Of a DNA stretch of 7,276 bases, positions 1 through 6,040 are shown in pieces. The DNA is taken from contig JAJZFE010000405.1 in assembly GCA_021798655.1 (NCBI GenBank), positions 1 to 7,276 on the forward strand, given 5' to 3'. The notes beneath the pieces are model-generated. The model did not search any database. It saw nothing but the letters and a program-made list of their open reading frames with translations, and had not been told where the DNA came from. The DNA comes from Acidobacteriota bacterium (GTDB lineage Bacteria; Acidobacteriota; Terriglobia; Terriglobales; Acidobacteriaceae). The first letter of the stretch is position 1, and each line of letters begins with the position of its first letter. The translations under genes and the position numbers were made by a program.

Positions 1-358
1 GCTGCTTGATGCCGGTGAAAAGGCGTTCGAACCAGTCGATCTTGAGGTCAGGATGGATGCCGCCCTGCATCAGCACGCCGGTGCCGCCCATCTCCACGGT
101 CTCGCGGATCTTTTCGTGGATGGTGTCGAAGTCGAGCAGGTAGCCTTCGGCGGCGAGCTTGCCCTTCAGCGGCCGATAGAACGCGCAGAAGGTGCAATAC
201 TCCGTGCAGAAGTTGGTGTAGTTGATGTTGCGGTCGATGATGTAGCTGACCACGCCTTCGGGGTGGAGGCGGCGGCGCACCGCGTCGGCCTCCATGCCGA
301 TGCCGATCAGGTCATCCGAGGCGAGACAGTCGAGAGCTTGCTGGCGAGTAATGCCCAT
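1..358 (-). CDS. mqnC: Cyclic dehypoxanthinyl futalosine synthase MqnC, N-terminal part (cut by window edge)
   Basis: Radical SAM enzyme that cyclises dehypoxanthine futalosine in the futalosine pathway to menaquinone; cytoplasmic. The 119 visible residues begin MGITRQQALDCLA and carry the cluster motif CX3CX2C at C51, C55 and C58 (CTEYCTFC), which binds the [4Fe-4S] cluster and SAM. It is preceded by a DRNINYTN block (42-49) and followed by GYLLDFDTIHEKI and MQGGIHPDLK (97-106). This combination is typical of MqnC. The sister enzyme MqnE usually has a VGGLHPDL-type block instead. Family members run to roughly 360-390 residues, so about two thirds lies beyond the left edge. The ATG at 358 is 32 bases downstream of the hemG stop, same strand, and probably belongs to the heme operon. 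No Shine-Dalgarno is visible before it; a TAAAAT lies six bases upstream. Confidence 0.9.
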   Translation of the reverse strand, partial: MGITRQQALDCLASDDLIGIGMEADAVRRRLHPEGVVSYIIDRNINYTNFCTEYCTFCAFYRPLKGKLAAEGYLLDFDTIHEKIRETVEMGGTGVLMQGGIHPDLKIDWFERLFTGIKQ

Positions 359-370
359 GCTGCAATTTTA
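359..370 (-). promoter_or_regulatory. Possible -10 element giving a leaderless mqnC transcript
   Basis: In the 32-base gap between hemG and mqnC the minus strand reads TAAAAT (370 to 365), then six bases (TGCAGC), then the ATG of mqnC. TAAAAT matches five of six bases of the sigma-70 -10 consensus. Its distance would place the start of transcription at or next to the A of the ATG, the arrangement seen in leaderless mRNAs. No Shine-Dalgarno-like sequence stands before this ATG. No good -35 is visible at 16-18 bases, and AT-rich hexamers occur by chance, so this stays tentative. Read-through from hemG is the alternative. Confidence 0.3.
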
Positions 371-390
371 CGCCTGTTGCGGCGCAGGGG

Positions 391-1830
391 TTACGACGTG
401 ACGCAAAGTTCACGCGCGGCCTTGCGGGCGTCGCGAATGAGGTCGGGCACGCCGACGCCGCGATAGCCGTTGCCGAGCAGCGAGAGCCCGCCGAGTTGCG
501 CGATGCGTTCGTCGAGTTGTGCGATGCGTTCGAGGTGGCCGACTTCGTATTGCGGCAGGCTGCGCGGCCAGCGGCGAACGGTGGTGAGCGCGGCGTCGAG
601 CGCGGGCAGCGGGCCGAGGATCGTTGCAAGCTGCGTGTGTGCAGCGGCGGCGATGGCAGCGTCGGGTTGCGTGGTGAGCGCGTCGGCCGCGGTGCCACCG
701 AAGAATGCGCGGAGGATGCGCGCGCCGGGCGGAACGCGGCAGGGATACTTCTGCTCGACGAAGGTGCTGGCGAGCAGCGTGGTCTGCGTGTTGCCGTGCG
801 GGACGAGGAAGCCGAAGCCTGCGGGAGCGTGGATGTTCTGCGCCTGCTCGGCGGGGAAGGCCATCGCGACGAGGACGGCGGAGCTGGCGTCGGTGGGAAT
901 AAGCGCGGCGGCTGCGGCGTCGAGCGGCTGCAGCAGCGTGCGCGCGGCGTCCACCGGTGCGGCGATGAGGACGTGATGGAAGTGGCGCTTGGACTTGCCG
1001 TTCTTGACCTCGGTGGCGACGCGCAGGCACCACTGGCCGCGCTCACGTTTGAGCGAGAGCGCCGTGCGATGCAGGTGGATGCGCTCGGCCGGGAGTCTGG
1101 CGACGATGGCCTCGGCGAGCGTGCCCATGCCGTCGCGCAAGGTGGTGAACGCAGGCTGCGGAGGGCGTGGGCCGCGGTCGGCGGCTTTGGATTGCAGGGC
1201 TGCGATGAGCGAGCCGTGCTGCTGCTCCATCGCAACGAAGGCGGGCATCACAGCGCGCACGCTGAGCCGGTGTACGTCGCCGCCGAAGACGCCGGAGAGC
1301 AGCGGCGCGGCGATCTTGTCGAGCACCTCCTGCCCGAAGTGGCGGAGGACGAAGCTGGCGACGGACTCGTCTGTCCTGGGTGCAGCGGCGATGAGTGCCG
1401 CTGCGCTTGCCAGCTCGCTGGCGTAGGCGGCGCGCGCGGAGTCGGTGAAGAGTGGCGAGCCTTCGAGCGCGGCCAGGTCTTCGGGCACCATCATCCTCAT
1501 GCGCGCGGGCATAGGCTGCAGCGTGCCGTCGATGAGGACGAGCGTGCGGCGCTGCGCTTCGTTGCAGGGGATGATCTGGTCGGCGAGGCCGAGTTCGAGC
1601 GCGAGATCGTTGGCCCAGGGCTTGTCTGTGACCCAGCCGTCGGGGCCGTCTTCAATCACGAAGCGGCCGGCGGGCGTGTCGATGCGCGTGGGGGAGACGA
1701 GGCCGCCGAGGCGGTCACCGGCTTCGTAGAGATGCCAGTCGATCTCGACGCCGCGCTTGCGGGCACGCTCCAGCTCATACGCGGCGGCGAGGCCCGCGAT
1801 GCCTCCGCCGACGATGGCGATGCGCTTCAT
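391..1830 (-). CDS. hemG: Protoporphyrinogen/coproporphyrinogen oxidase, HemY-type flavoprotein
   Basis: FAD-dependent oxidase of late heme synthesis that removes six electrons from the porphyrinogen ring (also called HemY, or CgoX if the substrate is coproporphyrinogen III). 479 residues, normal for this family. The N-terminus has the dinucleotide-binding fold: VVGGGIAGL (GGGIAGL at 8-14) ending at E36, then GDRLGG. The C-terminus has the second FAD motif GNGYRGVGVPDLIR (453-466). In between are EDGPDGW and the STFVEQKYPCRVPPG block common in these oxidases. The ATG at 1830 is chosen because it gives the canonical MKRIAIVGGGIAGL start. The frame is open further upstream to 2235 but there it only shadows hemH. 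Its start overlaps the hemH stop (ATGA, four bases), so it is probably translated by coupling; only a weak AGGCAG precedes it. The C-terminal half is Ala-rich. Confidence 0.94.
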   Translation of the reverse strand: MKRIAIVGGGIAGLAAAYELERARKRGVEIDWHLYEAGDRLGGLVSPTRIDTPAGRFVIEDGPDGWVTDKPWANDLALELGLADQIIPCNEAQRRTLVLIDGTLQPMPARMRMMVPEDLAALEGSPLFTDSARAAYASELASAAALIAAAPRTDESVASFVLRHFGQEVLDKIAAPLLSGVFGGDVHRLSVRAVMPAFVAMEQQHGSLIAALQSKAADRGPRPPQPAFTTLRDGMGTLAEAIVARLPAERIHLHRTALSLKRERGQWCLRVATEVKNGKSKRHFHHVLIAAPVDAARTLLQPLDAAAAALIPTDASSAVLVAMAFPAEQAQNIHAPAGFGFLVPHGNTQTTLLASTFVEQKYPCRVPPGARILRAFFGGTAADALTTQPDAAIAAAAHTQLATILGPLPALDAALTTVRRWPRSLPQYEVGHLERIAQLDERIAQLGGLSLLGNGYRGVGVPDLIRDARKAARELCVTS

Positions 1831-2948
1831 GCGGTCGCTGCCTGTGCGGGAGAGGAAGAAAGCGCAGAGGCGGCAGAGGGGGCGGAGGTTTCGCTGAGGT
1901 GCTTCTGGAAGACGCTTTCGACGGCGCGGATGAGTGTGGGCGAGTCGTTCAGGCTGTCGGCGCGATAGAGCGTCATGCCGAGCGCGGCGGCCTGCTGCTT
2001 GAAGTCGATGTCGATGTCGTAGAGGATCTCGACGTGGTCGCAGAGGAAGCCGACGGGCTGTAGCACGACGGCGCGATGGCCCATCTCGGCGAGGACTTTG
2101 AGCGTGTCGGGCACGGTGGGGCCGATCCAAGGTGCGCCGGCGATGCCCTGGCTTTGGAAGGCGAAGAACCAGTCGGCGTCGGTCATCCCGACGGTGCGCA
2201 TCTGCTCGGCGATGTGCATGGCGGTCTGCTTGCACTCGACGGGATAGGGGTCGGGTGCGGCGGCGGTGCCGTAGTTCTGGATGCCGTTCTCGGGCACGGG
2301 TGCGCCGGGTGTGGCGGAGGGGCTGGCGGGGTTGTTCGCGGGCGCGGTCATGATGGTTCGGCAGGGCACGGCGTGCGCGGTGAAGAGGACCGGGACGCGA
2401 GCTCCAGTGACGGCGCAGGCCTCGGCCCAGACGGGCCAGAGTTTTTCTGCGAAGGCCTGGGCGAGCAGCGGCTCATCGGCCCAGCCGGCGATGAACTCTA
2501 CTTCAAATGGCGCGCCGGTGGACGCGTCGAGGACCGCCTGCATGAGCGCGCGGCGATAGAGGCCGACGCTGGTGCGCGAGTTCTGCGGCGCGAGGCAGAG
2601 GACGCGCGCGCGGGTGATGCCGTCGGCCTTCATCTGCGCGACGACATCGGCAATGTAGGGATGCCAGTTCCTCATGCCGACGTAGACGGGCTGGCCGAGC
2701 TGCTCGCTCAGCAGGCGGCCCTGCAGCAGTGTCCATTTGGTGAGCGGCGGACCTTCGGGCAGCGGCTCTTCGCGCAGGCCGATCTCGGCGTAGCGGTGCT
2801 GCAGCTCTGCGATGACCTCGTGCGACATGGGTCGGCCGCCGGTGACTTTGTCGAGGTAGGCGGCCATCTCGCTGAGGCGGTCGGGCGTGCCGTGCGCCAG
2901 CAGCAGGATGGCGGTGGTGTGGGTCGTTGCCTGGATATCTGTGGTCAC
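1827..2948 (-). CDS. hemH: Ferrochelatase (possibly coproporphyrin ferrochelatase)
   Basis: Inserts Fe2+ into the porphyrin ring; cytoplasmic or membrane-associated. 373 residues against about 310-340 usual. Visible family marks: LLLAHGTPDRLSEM (16-28), VGMRNWHPYIADVVAQMKADGI (split here as VGMRNWHPY and ADVVAQMKADGI, 90-111), the catalytic His in FTAHAVP (H192), DPYPVECKQTA (233-243), QSQG plus PWIGPTV (265-279), and PVGFLCDHVEILYDIDID (298-315) with the conserved acidic E307. These blocks look closer to the Bacillus subtilis enzyme (SAHSLP, DHLEVLYD) than to the proteobacterial type. The extra length is an Ala/Pro/Asn-rich insertion at about 197-231, right after the catalytic His, and an Ala/Ser tail (352-373). 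The start is GTG at 2948, supported by GAGGT four bases upstream. It lies 54 bases after hemE and overlaps the hemG start by four bases. Confidence 0.93.
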   Translation of the reverse strand: MTTDIQATTHTTAILLLAHGTPDRLSEMAAYLDKVTGGRPMSHEVIAELQHRYAEIGLREEPLPEGPPLTKWTLLQGRLLSEQLGQPVYVGMRNWHPYIADVVAQMKADGITRARVLCLAPQNSRTSVGLYRRALMQAVLDASTGAPFEVEFIAGWADEPLLAQAFAEKLWPVWAEACAVTGARVPVLFTAHAVPCRTIMTAPANNPASPSATPGAPVPENGIQNYGTAAAPDPYPVECKQTAMHIAEQMRTVGMTDADWFFAFQSQGIAGAPWIGPTVPDTLKVLAEMGHRAVVLQPVGFLCDHVEILYDIDIDFKQQAAALGMTLYRADSLNDSPTLIRAVESVFQKHLSETSAPSAASALSSSPAQAATA

Positions 2949-2958
2949 TGGTACCTCT
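2949..2958 (-). promoter_or_regulatory. Ribosome binding site deciding the GTG start of hemH
   Basis: The minus strand reads AGAGGTACCA directly before GTG (2948 to 2946). AGAGG/GAGGT is a good Shine-Dalgarno at four to five bases from the GTG. There is no ATG before the conserved LLLAHGTP block, so this site identifies GTG as the start codon. Confidence 0.6.
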
Positions 2959-2986
2959 ATCTTGCGGGCTGCGTGGCGATGTTGTG

Positions 2987-3002
2987 CGTGACGGCGGTCA
3001 CG
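2987..3002 (-). repeat. Short inverted repeat right after the hemE stop codon
   Basis: CGTGAC (2987-2992) and GTCACG (2997-3002) pair perfectly around a four-base loop. On the transcribed strand the hairpin begins on the first base after the hemE TGA. It has no following T-run, so it is not a classical terminator. It could protect the upstream message or weakly attenuate hemH-hemG. With six base pairs, chance is a serious alternative. Confidence 0.35.
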
Positions 3003-4097
3003 TCAGGCAGAGGGGCGCGTGCCGTACTGCTTCACGAAGTCGACGACGCGGATGACGTTCTCCACCGGCGTGCCGGGCACGATGCCGTGGCCGAGGTTGA
3101 AGATGTGTCCGTCGCGATGGTTTGCGAGCGCGAGGATCTCGCGGACGCGGGCTTCGAGCACGTCCTGCGGTGCGAAGAGCGTGATGGGGTCGAGGTTGCC
3201 CTGCACGGCGCAGCCGGGGCCGACGGCGCGCCAGCCCTCGTCGAGCGGGATGCGCCAGTCGAGGCCGAGCACGTCGGCGCCGGTCTCGCGCATGGTGGGC
3301 AGCAGGCTGGCGGTGTCCACGCCGAAGTAGATGACCGGCACGCCGAGCGCTTTGATGCGCTGCACGAGTTCGGTGGTGGCGGCGAGGCAGTAGTCGCGGT
3401 AGTCGGAGACGGAGAGCGCGCCGGCCCAGGAGTCGAAGATCTGGATGACGTCGGCGCCGGCTTCGACCTGCTGTGCGGCGTAGGCGACGAGGACGGTGAG
3501 CAGCTTTTCGAGCAGCAGGGGCCAGGCTCTGCCGCCGCTGTACATCAGCTTCTTGGTCTCGACGTAGTTGCGCGAGCTGCCGCCTTCGATCATGTAGCTG
3601 GCGAGCGTGAAGGGCGCGCCGCAGAAGCCGATGATGCCGAGTGCGTCACCGTCAGCGCGCGGAGTGGCGAAGTGCGCGGCGACTTTCTCGATGGCTTTGG
3701 CAACGTAGTTCAGCTCGTCGGCGCGGTCGGTGCGGAGGGCTTCGATGTGTTCGAGCGAGCGCACGGGCTGATGCACGACGGGGCCTTCGCCGTTGACGAA
3801 CTCGAAGTCGAGGCCCATCGGCGTGAAGGGCAGCAGCAGGTCGGCGAAGATGATGGCCGCGTCGACGCCGAGGCGTTCGGCGGCGGTGATGGTGACTTCA
3901 GCGGCGATGTCGGGCGTGCGGCAGATGTCGAGCAGCGAGTGGTGTTTGCGCACGGCCATGTACTCCGGCATGTAGCGGCCGGCCTGGCGCAGGAACCAGA
4001 CAGGCGTGCGGTCGACGGGTTGGCGCAGGCAGGCGCGCACGAAGCGGCTGCTGCCGGCAGGGTGCGAGAGATCAGAAAGGTTTTCGTTCGTGCTCAA
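3003..4097 (-). CDS. hemE: Uroporphyrinogen decarboxylase
   Basis: Decarboxylates the four acetate side chains of uroporphyrinogen III to give coproporphyrinogen III, the branch compound for heme; cytoplasmic, cofactor-free. 364 residues, normal for the family. The first signature PVWFLRQAGRY (32-42) with the substrate-binding Arg37 and Arg41 is intact. The second, GFCGAPFTLASYMIEGG, is present, as are the DLLLPFTPMGLDFEF segment with the expected Asp, the GLDWRIPLDEGW / VQGNLDP region, and FNLGHGIVPGTP near the C-terminus with the conserved His. The start is TTG at 4097: the frame is closed by a TAG 30 bases upstream and contains no ATG or GTG between that stop and the conserved SRFVRACLRQ block except the GTG inside it. 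The only Shine-Dalgarno-like sequence, GGGAG, is 12 bases away, which is long, so initiation may be weak. First gene of the hemE-hemH-hemG-mqnC run. Confidence 0.95.
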   Translation of the reverse strand: MSTNENLSDLSHPAGSSRFVRACLRQPVDRTPVWFLRQAGRYMPEYMAVRKHHSLLDICRTPDIAAEVTITAAERLGVDAAIIFADLLLPFTPMGLDFEFVNGEGPVVHQPVRSLEHIEALRTDRADELNYVAKAIEKVAAHFATPRADGDALGIIGFCGAPFTLASYMIEGGSSRNYVETKKLMYSGGRAWPLLLEKLLTVLVAYAAQQVEAGADVIQIFDSWAGALSVSDYRDYCLAATTELVQRIKALGVPVIYFGVDTASLLPTMRETGADVLGLDWRIPLDEGWRAVGPGCAVQGNLDPITLFAPQDVLEARVREILALANHRDGHIFNLGHGIVPGTPVENVIRVVDFVKQYGTRPSA

Positions 4098-4121
4098 GAC
4101 GTTGTAAGGCTCCCGCTCTTC

Positions 4122-4140
4122 AGCCTAGCACCGTGGGTGC
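4122..4140 (-). promoter_or_regulatory. Candidate extended -10 promoter for hemE
   Basis: The minus strand carries TGCTAGGCT (4130 to 4122), which fits the extended -10 pattern TGnTAnnnT, 24 bases before the TTG of hemE. It overlaps a five-base-pair inverted repeat, GCACC-gtg-GGTGC (4128-4140), which could be part of an operator. No convincing -35 is seen. The call rests mainly on the need for a promoter downstream of the hairpin at 4165-4200. Confidence 0.25.
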
Positions 4141-4164
4141 GGCGCTGAGGAGCGGGTGCGATAG

Positions 4165-4200
4165 CCGCGCGGCCGTTGCTGGTTCGCAAAGGCCGCGCGG
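4165..4200 (-). terminator. Strong GC-rich hairpin after the first barrel gene
   Basis: CCGCGCGGCC (4165-4174) and GGCCGCGCGG (4191-4200) are a perfect ten-base-pair inverted repeat. Inside the loop TTGC (4176-4179) pairs with GCAA (4186-4189), leaving a six-base apex. It begins six bases after the TGA of the barrel gene (4207-4209), the right place for a terminator separating it from hemE. There is no T-run on the downstream side on the minus strand, so it may act as an mRNA-end stabiliser or a Rho-assisted stop rather than a classical intrinsic terminator. Confidence 0.5.
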
Positions 4201-4206
4201 TGAGGC

Positions 4207-4845
4207 TCAGTGCAGCTCGCGCTGCTTGCGCAGGCCGGAGAGTCCGAAGACGTTGAAGTGGTAGACCAGGCCGACGGTCACGTTTTGGGGAGTCAGGGTG
4301 TAGTTGCCGCCGCTGGGCTTGAAGGGTGGGTTGATGCCCATGTTGATATGCTGCTGCTGATAGTCGAGCTTGAGCGCGAAGCGGGGTGTGAGGTCGATAT
4401 CGACGCCACCCCCGGCGGCCAGGGTGACGCCTCCGTCAGCGTGATCGTTAGGGCTGAAGTAGGGAGGCGGGTTGTAGGCGATGCCACCGGTTCCGATGAG
4501 GAAGTCGGCGTAGGGGTGGTAGCGGTGGTAGTCGATGGTGGCGCGCGGGCCGAAGAGGAAAGCGTGTTCGGTGATGGCGCTGGTGTAGGTGTGGTCGTAG
4601 CGCGCTTCGACGCCGGTGTCCAGACGCCACAGACGAAGGAACGTGAAGTCGCCGCCGAAGGTGTAGCCGTTGGCCTGCGCCACATTGTAGTCCGTCCGTG
4701 AGCGTGTGTAGCCGCCGAAGACGGAGAGGTCTCCGACCTTGCTGGCTGTAACGAGGGCCTGAGCCCGCAGCGGTGGGCCTGGCGAAGCACCCCCGAAGAG
4801 CAAAATGATAAACGCGGTCAGTACAGCAGGTCTTGCAAGGGTCAT
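4207..4845 (-). CDS. Outer-membrane beta-barrel protein, copy 1
   Basis: Predicted exported beta-barrel of 212 residues resembling the small OmpA-like/Opa-like porin fold; specific function not recognised. Residues 1-30 form a signal peptide: Arg near the N-terminus, a hydrophobic stretch AVLTAFIILLFGG, and a likely cleavage site after AQA. The mature part opens with GDLSVFGGYTRS and shows alternating amphipathic strands with Gly/aromatic turns (FGGDFTFLRLW, LFGPRATIDYHRYHPYADF, GGGVDIDLTPRFALKLDYQQQ). The last predicted strand, VTVGLVYHF, ends in Phe and is followed by a short basic tail. The ATG at 4845 is chosen because it gives the signal peptide and has GGAGA eight bases upstream; the longer open frame upstream crosses the neighbouring gene in another frame. 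It is a paralogue of the next gene upstream, sharing the blocks LSVFGGY, GGDFT, DFLIG, GGG.DIDL and GGNYTL. Confidence 0.82.
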   Translation of the reverse strand: MTLARPAVLTAFIILLFGGASPGPPLRAQALVTASKVGDLSVFGGYTRSRTDYNVAQANGYTFGGDFTFLRLWRLDTGVEARYDHTYTSAITEHAFLFGPRATIDYHRYHPYADFLIGTGGIAYNPPPYFSPNDHADGGVTLAAGGGVDIDLTPRFALKLDYQQQHINMGINPPFKPSGGNYTLTPQNVTVGLVYHFNVFGLSGLRKQRELH

Positions 4846-5134
4846 AGCAGCGGTCTCCGGCAGATGGGCCGTTGTTGTGAGGTGGTGGTGGAAGGCAAGA
4901 ACGTCTGCATCCGATAGAGCGACAGGCGATTTTTGCCGAGTACAACGGTGGGACGCCGCCGTGGGCCTTTGGGTTACTCGGAACAGGGCAGATTTCTGTA
5001 CAGCCAGGCTGGCAGGCGGGTTGGAGGGCTGGGAGGGAAGCGATGGCCAGACGCAGCAAAGCCACGTCGGCAGTGGGAGCCCGGCGTGGCCTTGGAACCT
5101 CAGTGCGGCCAGTCGGCCGAGAGAACGTGGTGGA
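4846..5134. other. 289-base gap between the two barrel genes
   Basis: I see no credible gene here. On the minus strand it should hold the end of the copy 2 transcript and the leader and promoter of copy 1. The only clear element is the GGAGA ribosome binding site (4854-4858) before copy 1. A hairpin candidate near 5061-5090 is listed separately. I could not find a -35/-10 pair good enough to report for copy 1, so it may be read from the copy 2 promoter. Confidence 0.5.
5061..5090 (-). terminator. Imperfect hairpin, possible terminator of barrel copy 2
   Basis: GCCACGTCGG (5061-5070) and CCGGCGTGGC (5081-5090) are inverted repeats with one mismatch around a ten-base loop. On the transcribed minus strand the hairpin lies 44 bases after the copy 2 stop and is followed by TTTGCTG, a very short T-run. 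The mismatch is A opposite C on this strand, so the hairpin is weaker than it first looks. Confidence 0.3.
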
Positions 5135-5752
5135 TCAGCGATAGTCGGTGGCGCGCTTGAGGAAGCGGAAGGGGACCGTGTACTTGATGCCGAGCATGAC
5201 GGTCCTGGGGGCCAGCGTGTAGTTGCCGCCATCGGGTTTGAGGTAGCCGTTCTGGCCGAAGTTCCAGCTTTGCTGCTGGAAGTCGAAGCGAGCGGAGAAA
5301 TGGTGGGGCAGGTCGATGTCGAGTCCGCCGCCGAAGGAGTAGATCCTGGCGCGGTCGCCGGTGTAACCGACGAGCGGCGCAGGGTGGTAGAGAATTTCAC
5401 CGCCGCCAATCAGGAAGTCGCCATAGGGGTGGAGGTGTGGATAGCGGCGGGGATCGAGCTGCACGCGCGGTCCGACGAGCACGGATTTTTCGGTGGACTC
5501 GGTGCCGTCGAGCATGTTGCCGCGCGCCTCAAACGAGGGCTTGAGGAAGAAGCGCGGAAAGAGAGTGAAGTCGCCGCCGGCCGAGAAGCCCTTCAGCGTA
5601 TGCGGGCCATAGTCCGGCTCGCCGGGGGCGTAGCCGCCAAAGACGGAGAGCTCCGCACCTTTGCTTGCGGTGCTGAGCGACTGCGCGTGACACGTAACCG
5701 CCAGAGTTGTGGGGCAGGCAAAGAAAAGTATTGCAATTCGTACAAGCTTCAT
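5135..5752 (-). CDS. Outer-membrane beta-barrel protein, copy 2
   Basis: Predicted exported beta-barrel of 205 residues, paralogous to the gene just downstream; role not recognised. Residues 1-23 are a signal peptide (MKLVR, then IAILFFACPTTLAV, likely cleavage after CHA). The mature part begins with AELSVFGGYAPGEPDY and continues with GGDFTLFPRFF, VLVGPRVQLDPRRYP, HPYGDFLIGGGE, GGGLDIDLPHHFSARFDFQQQ, GGNYTLAPRTVMLGIKY. These line up in order with the copy 1 blocks, with differences concentrated in likely surface loops (for example the YTGDRARIY segment). The ATG at 5752 has GGAGAA six bases upstream and starts the signal peptide; the frame extends to 5860 without a better start. Divergent from ppa. 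A two-copy array of small porin-like proteins suggests duplication and loop divergence, but substrate or ligand cannot be read from the sequence. Confidence 0.83.
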   Translation of the reverse strand: MKLVRIAILFFACPTTLAVTCHAQSLSTASKGAELSVFGGYAPGEPDYGPHTLKGFSAGGDFTLFPRFFLKPSFEARGNMLDGTESTEKSVLVGPRVQLDPRRYPHLHPYGDFLIGGGEILYHPAPLVGYTGDRARIYSFGGGLDIDLPHHFSARFDFQQQSWNFGQNGYLKPDGGNYTLAPRTVMLGIKYTVPFRFLKRATDYR

Positions 5753-5828
5753 CCAGTGTTCTCCGCAGTAAGAGTAGGCGCGATCAGTGCCTCTGTATCG
5801 GCCACTGACGTCGAGGGTGTTTCGTTCG

Positions 5829-5856
5829 ACTGTACCGTGTCCTGAGGCACTTTCAA
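5829..5856 (-). promoter_or_regulatory. Candidate sigma-70 promoter for barrel copy 2
   Basis: On the minus strand TTGAAA (5856 to 5851) is followed after 16 bases by TACAGT (5834 to 5829). These match five of six and four of six bases of the housekeeping -35 and -10 consensus. Transcription would start near 5822, giving a leader of about 70 bases before the ATG at 5752. It is the best promoter-like pair I found in the window. Confidence 0.45.
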
Positions 5857-6040
5857 CCACGGCTTGAGCAGACCAAATACGCTAGGCAGGCGCATACAAA
5901 AGTCCTGTGACCACTGCCTGCAGGAGCCGCAGCAGGGATGGGCAGCGCGGTGCCTGTAGACTGGTAGCAGCGACTTCGCGGGGCGTCTTCGCGCGGCCTT
6001 CGCTGCTGCGTTGCGTTTCCCAGCACGCAATCCATACCTC
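5857..6040. other. Remainder of the divergent intergenic region upstream of ppa
   Basis: Part of the 314-base region between barrel copy 2 and ppa. No gene is seen. It should contain the ppa promoter on the plus strand, but I found only weak matches (TAGACT at 5957-5962 without a -35). Three near-identical short repeats occur: CTTCGCG at 5974-5980 and 5987-5993, and CTTCGCT at 5998-6004, on the side near ppa. An eight-base palindrome CCTGCAGG lies at 5917-5924. Neither can be assigned to a regulator. Confidence 0.4.

Noticed and set aside
53..466. Plus-strand open frame at the left edge
   Set aside because: Opposite strand of mqnC and the hemG end; His/Ala/Val-rich with no family resemblance.
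496..1968. A long plus-strand open frame opposite hemG
   Set aside because: Antisense shadow of hemG and the end of hemH, rich in Gly, Ala, Glu and Arg, with no recognisable domain.
1831..2235. N-terminal extension of hemG (frame open to 2235)
   Set aside because: The extension overlaps hemH in another frame and is Arg/His-rich nonsense. The canonical MKRIAIVGGGIAGL start is at 1830.
2076..4148. A long open frame (690 codons) on the plus strand opposite hemE and hemH
   Set aside because: It lies antisense to two well-recognised enzymes, has low-complexity Gly/Ala/Asp/Val-rich composition, and runs through the hemE-hemH gap. It is the usual by-product of strong third-position GC bias.
5106..5119. 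Small inverted repeat CGGCC-agtc-GGCCG after barrel copy 2
   Set aside because: Only five pairs of very common GC words in GC-rich DNA; no T-run follows on the minus strand.
4846..5409. N-terminal extension of barrel copy 1 (frame open to 5409)
   Set aside because: It crosses copy 2 out of frame. The ATG at 4845 has a ribosome site and gives a clean signal peptide.
5917..5924. Palindrome CCTGCAGG upstream of ppa
   Set aside because: A single eight-base palindrome is expected by chance often enough in this composition, and no second copy was seen.
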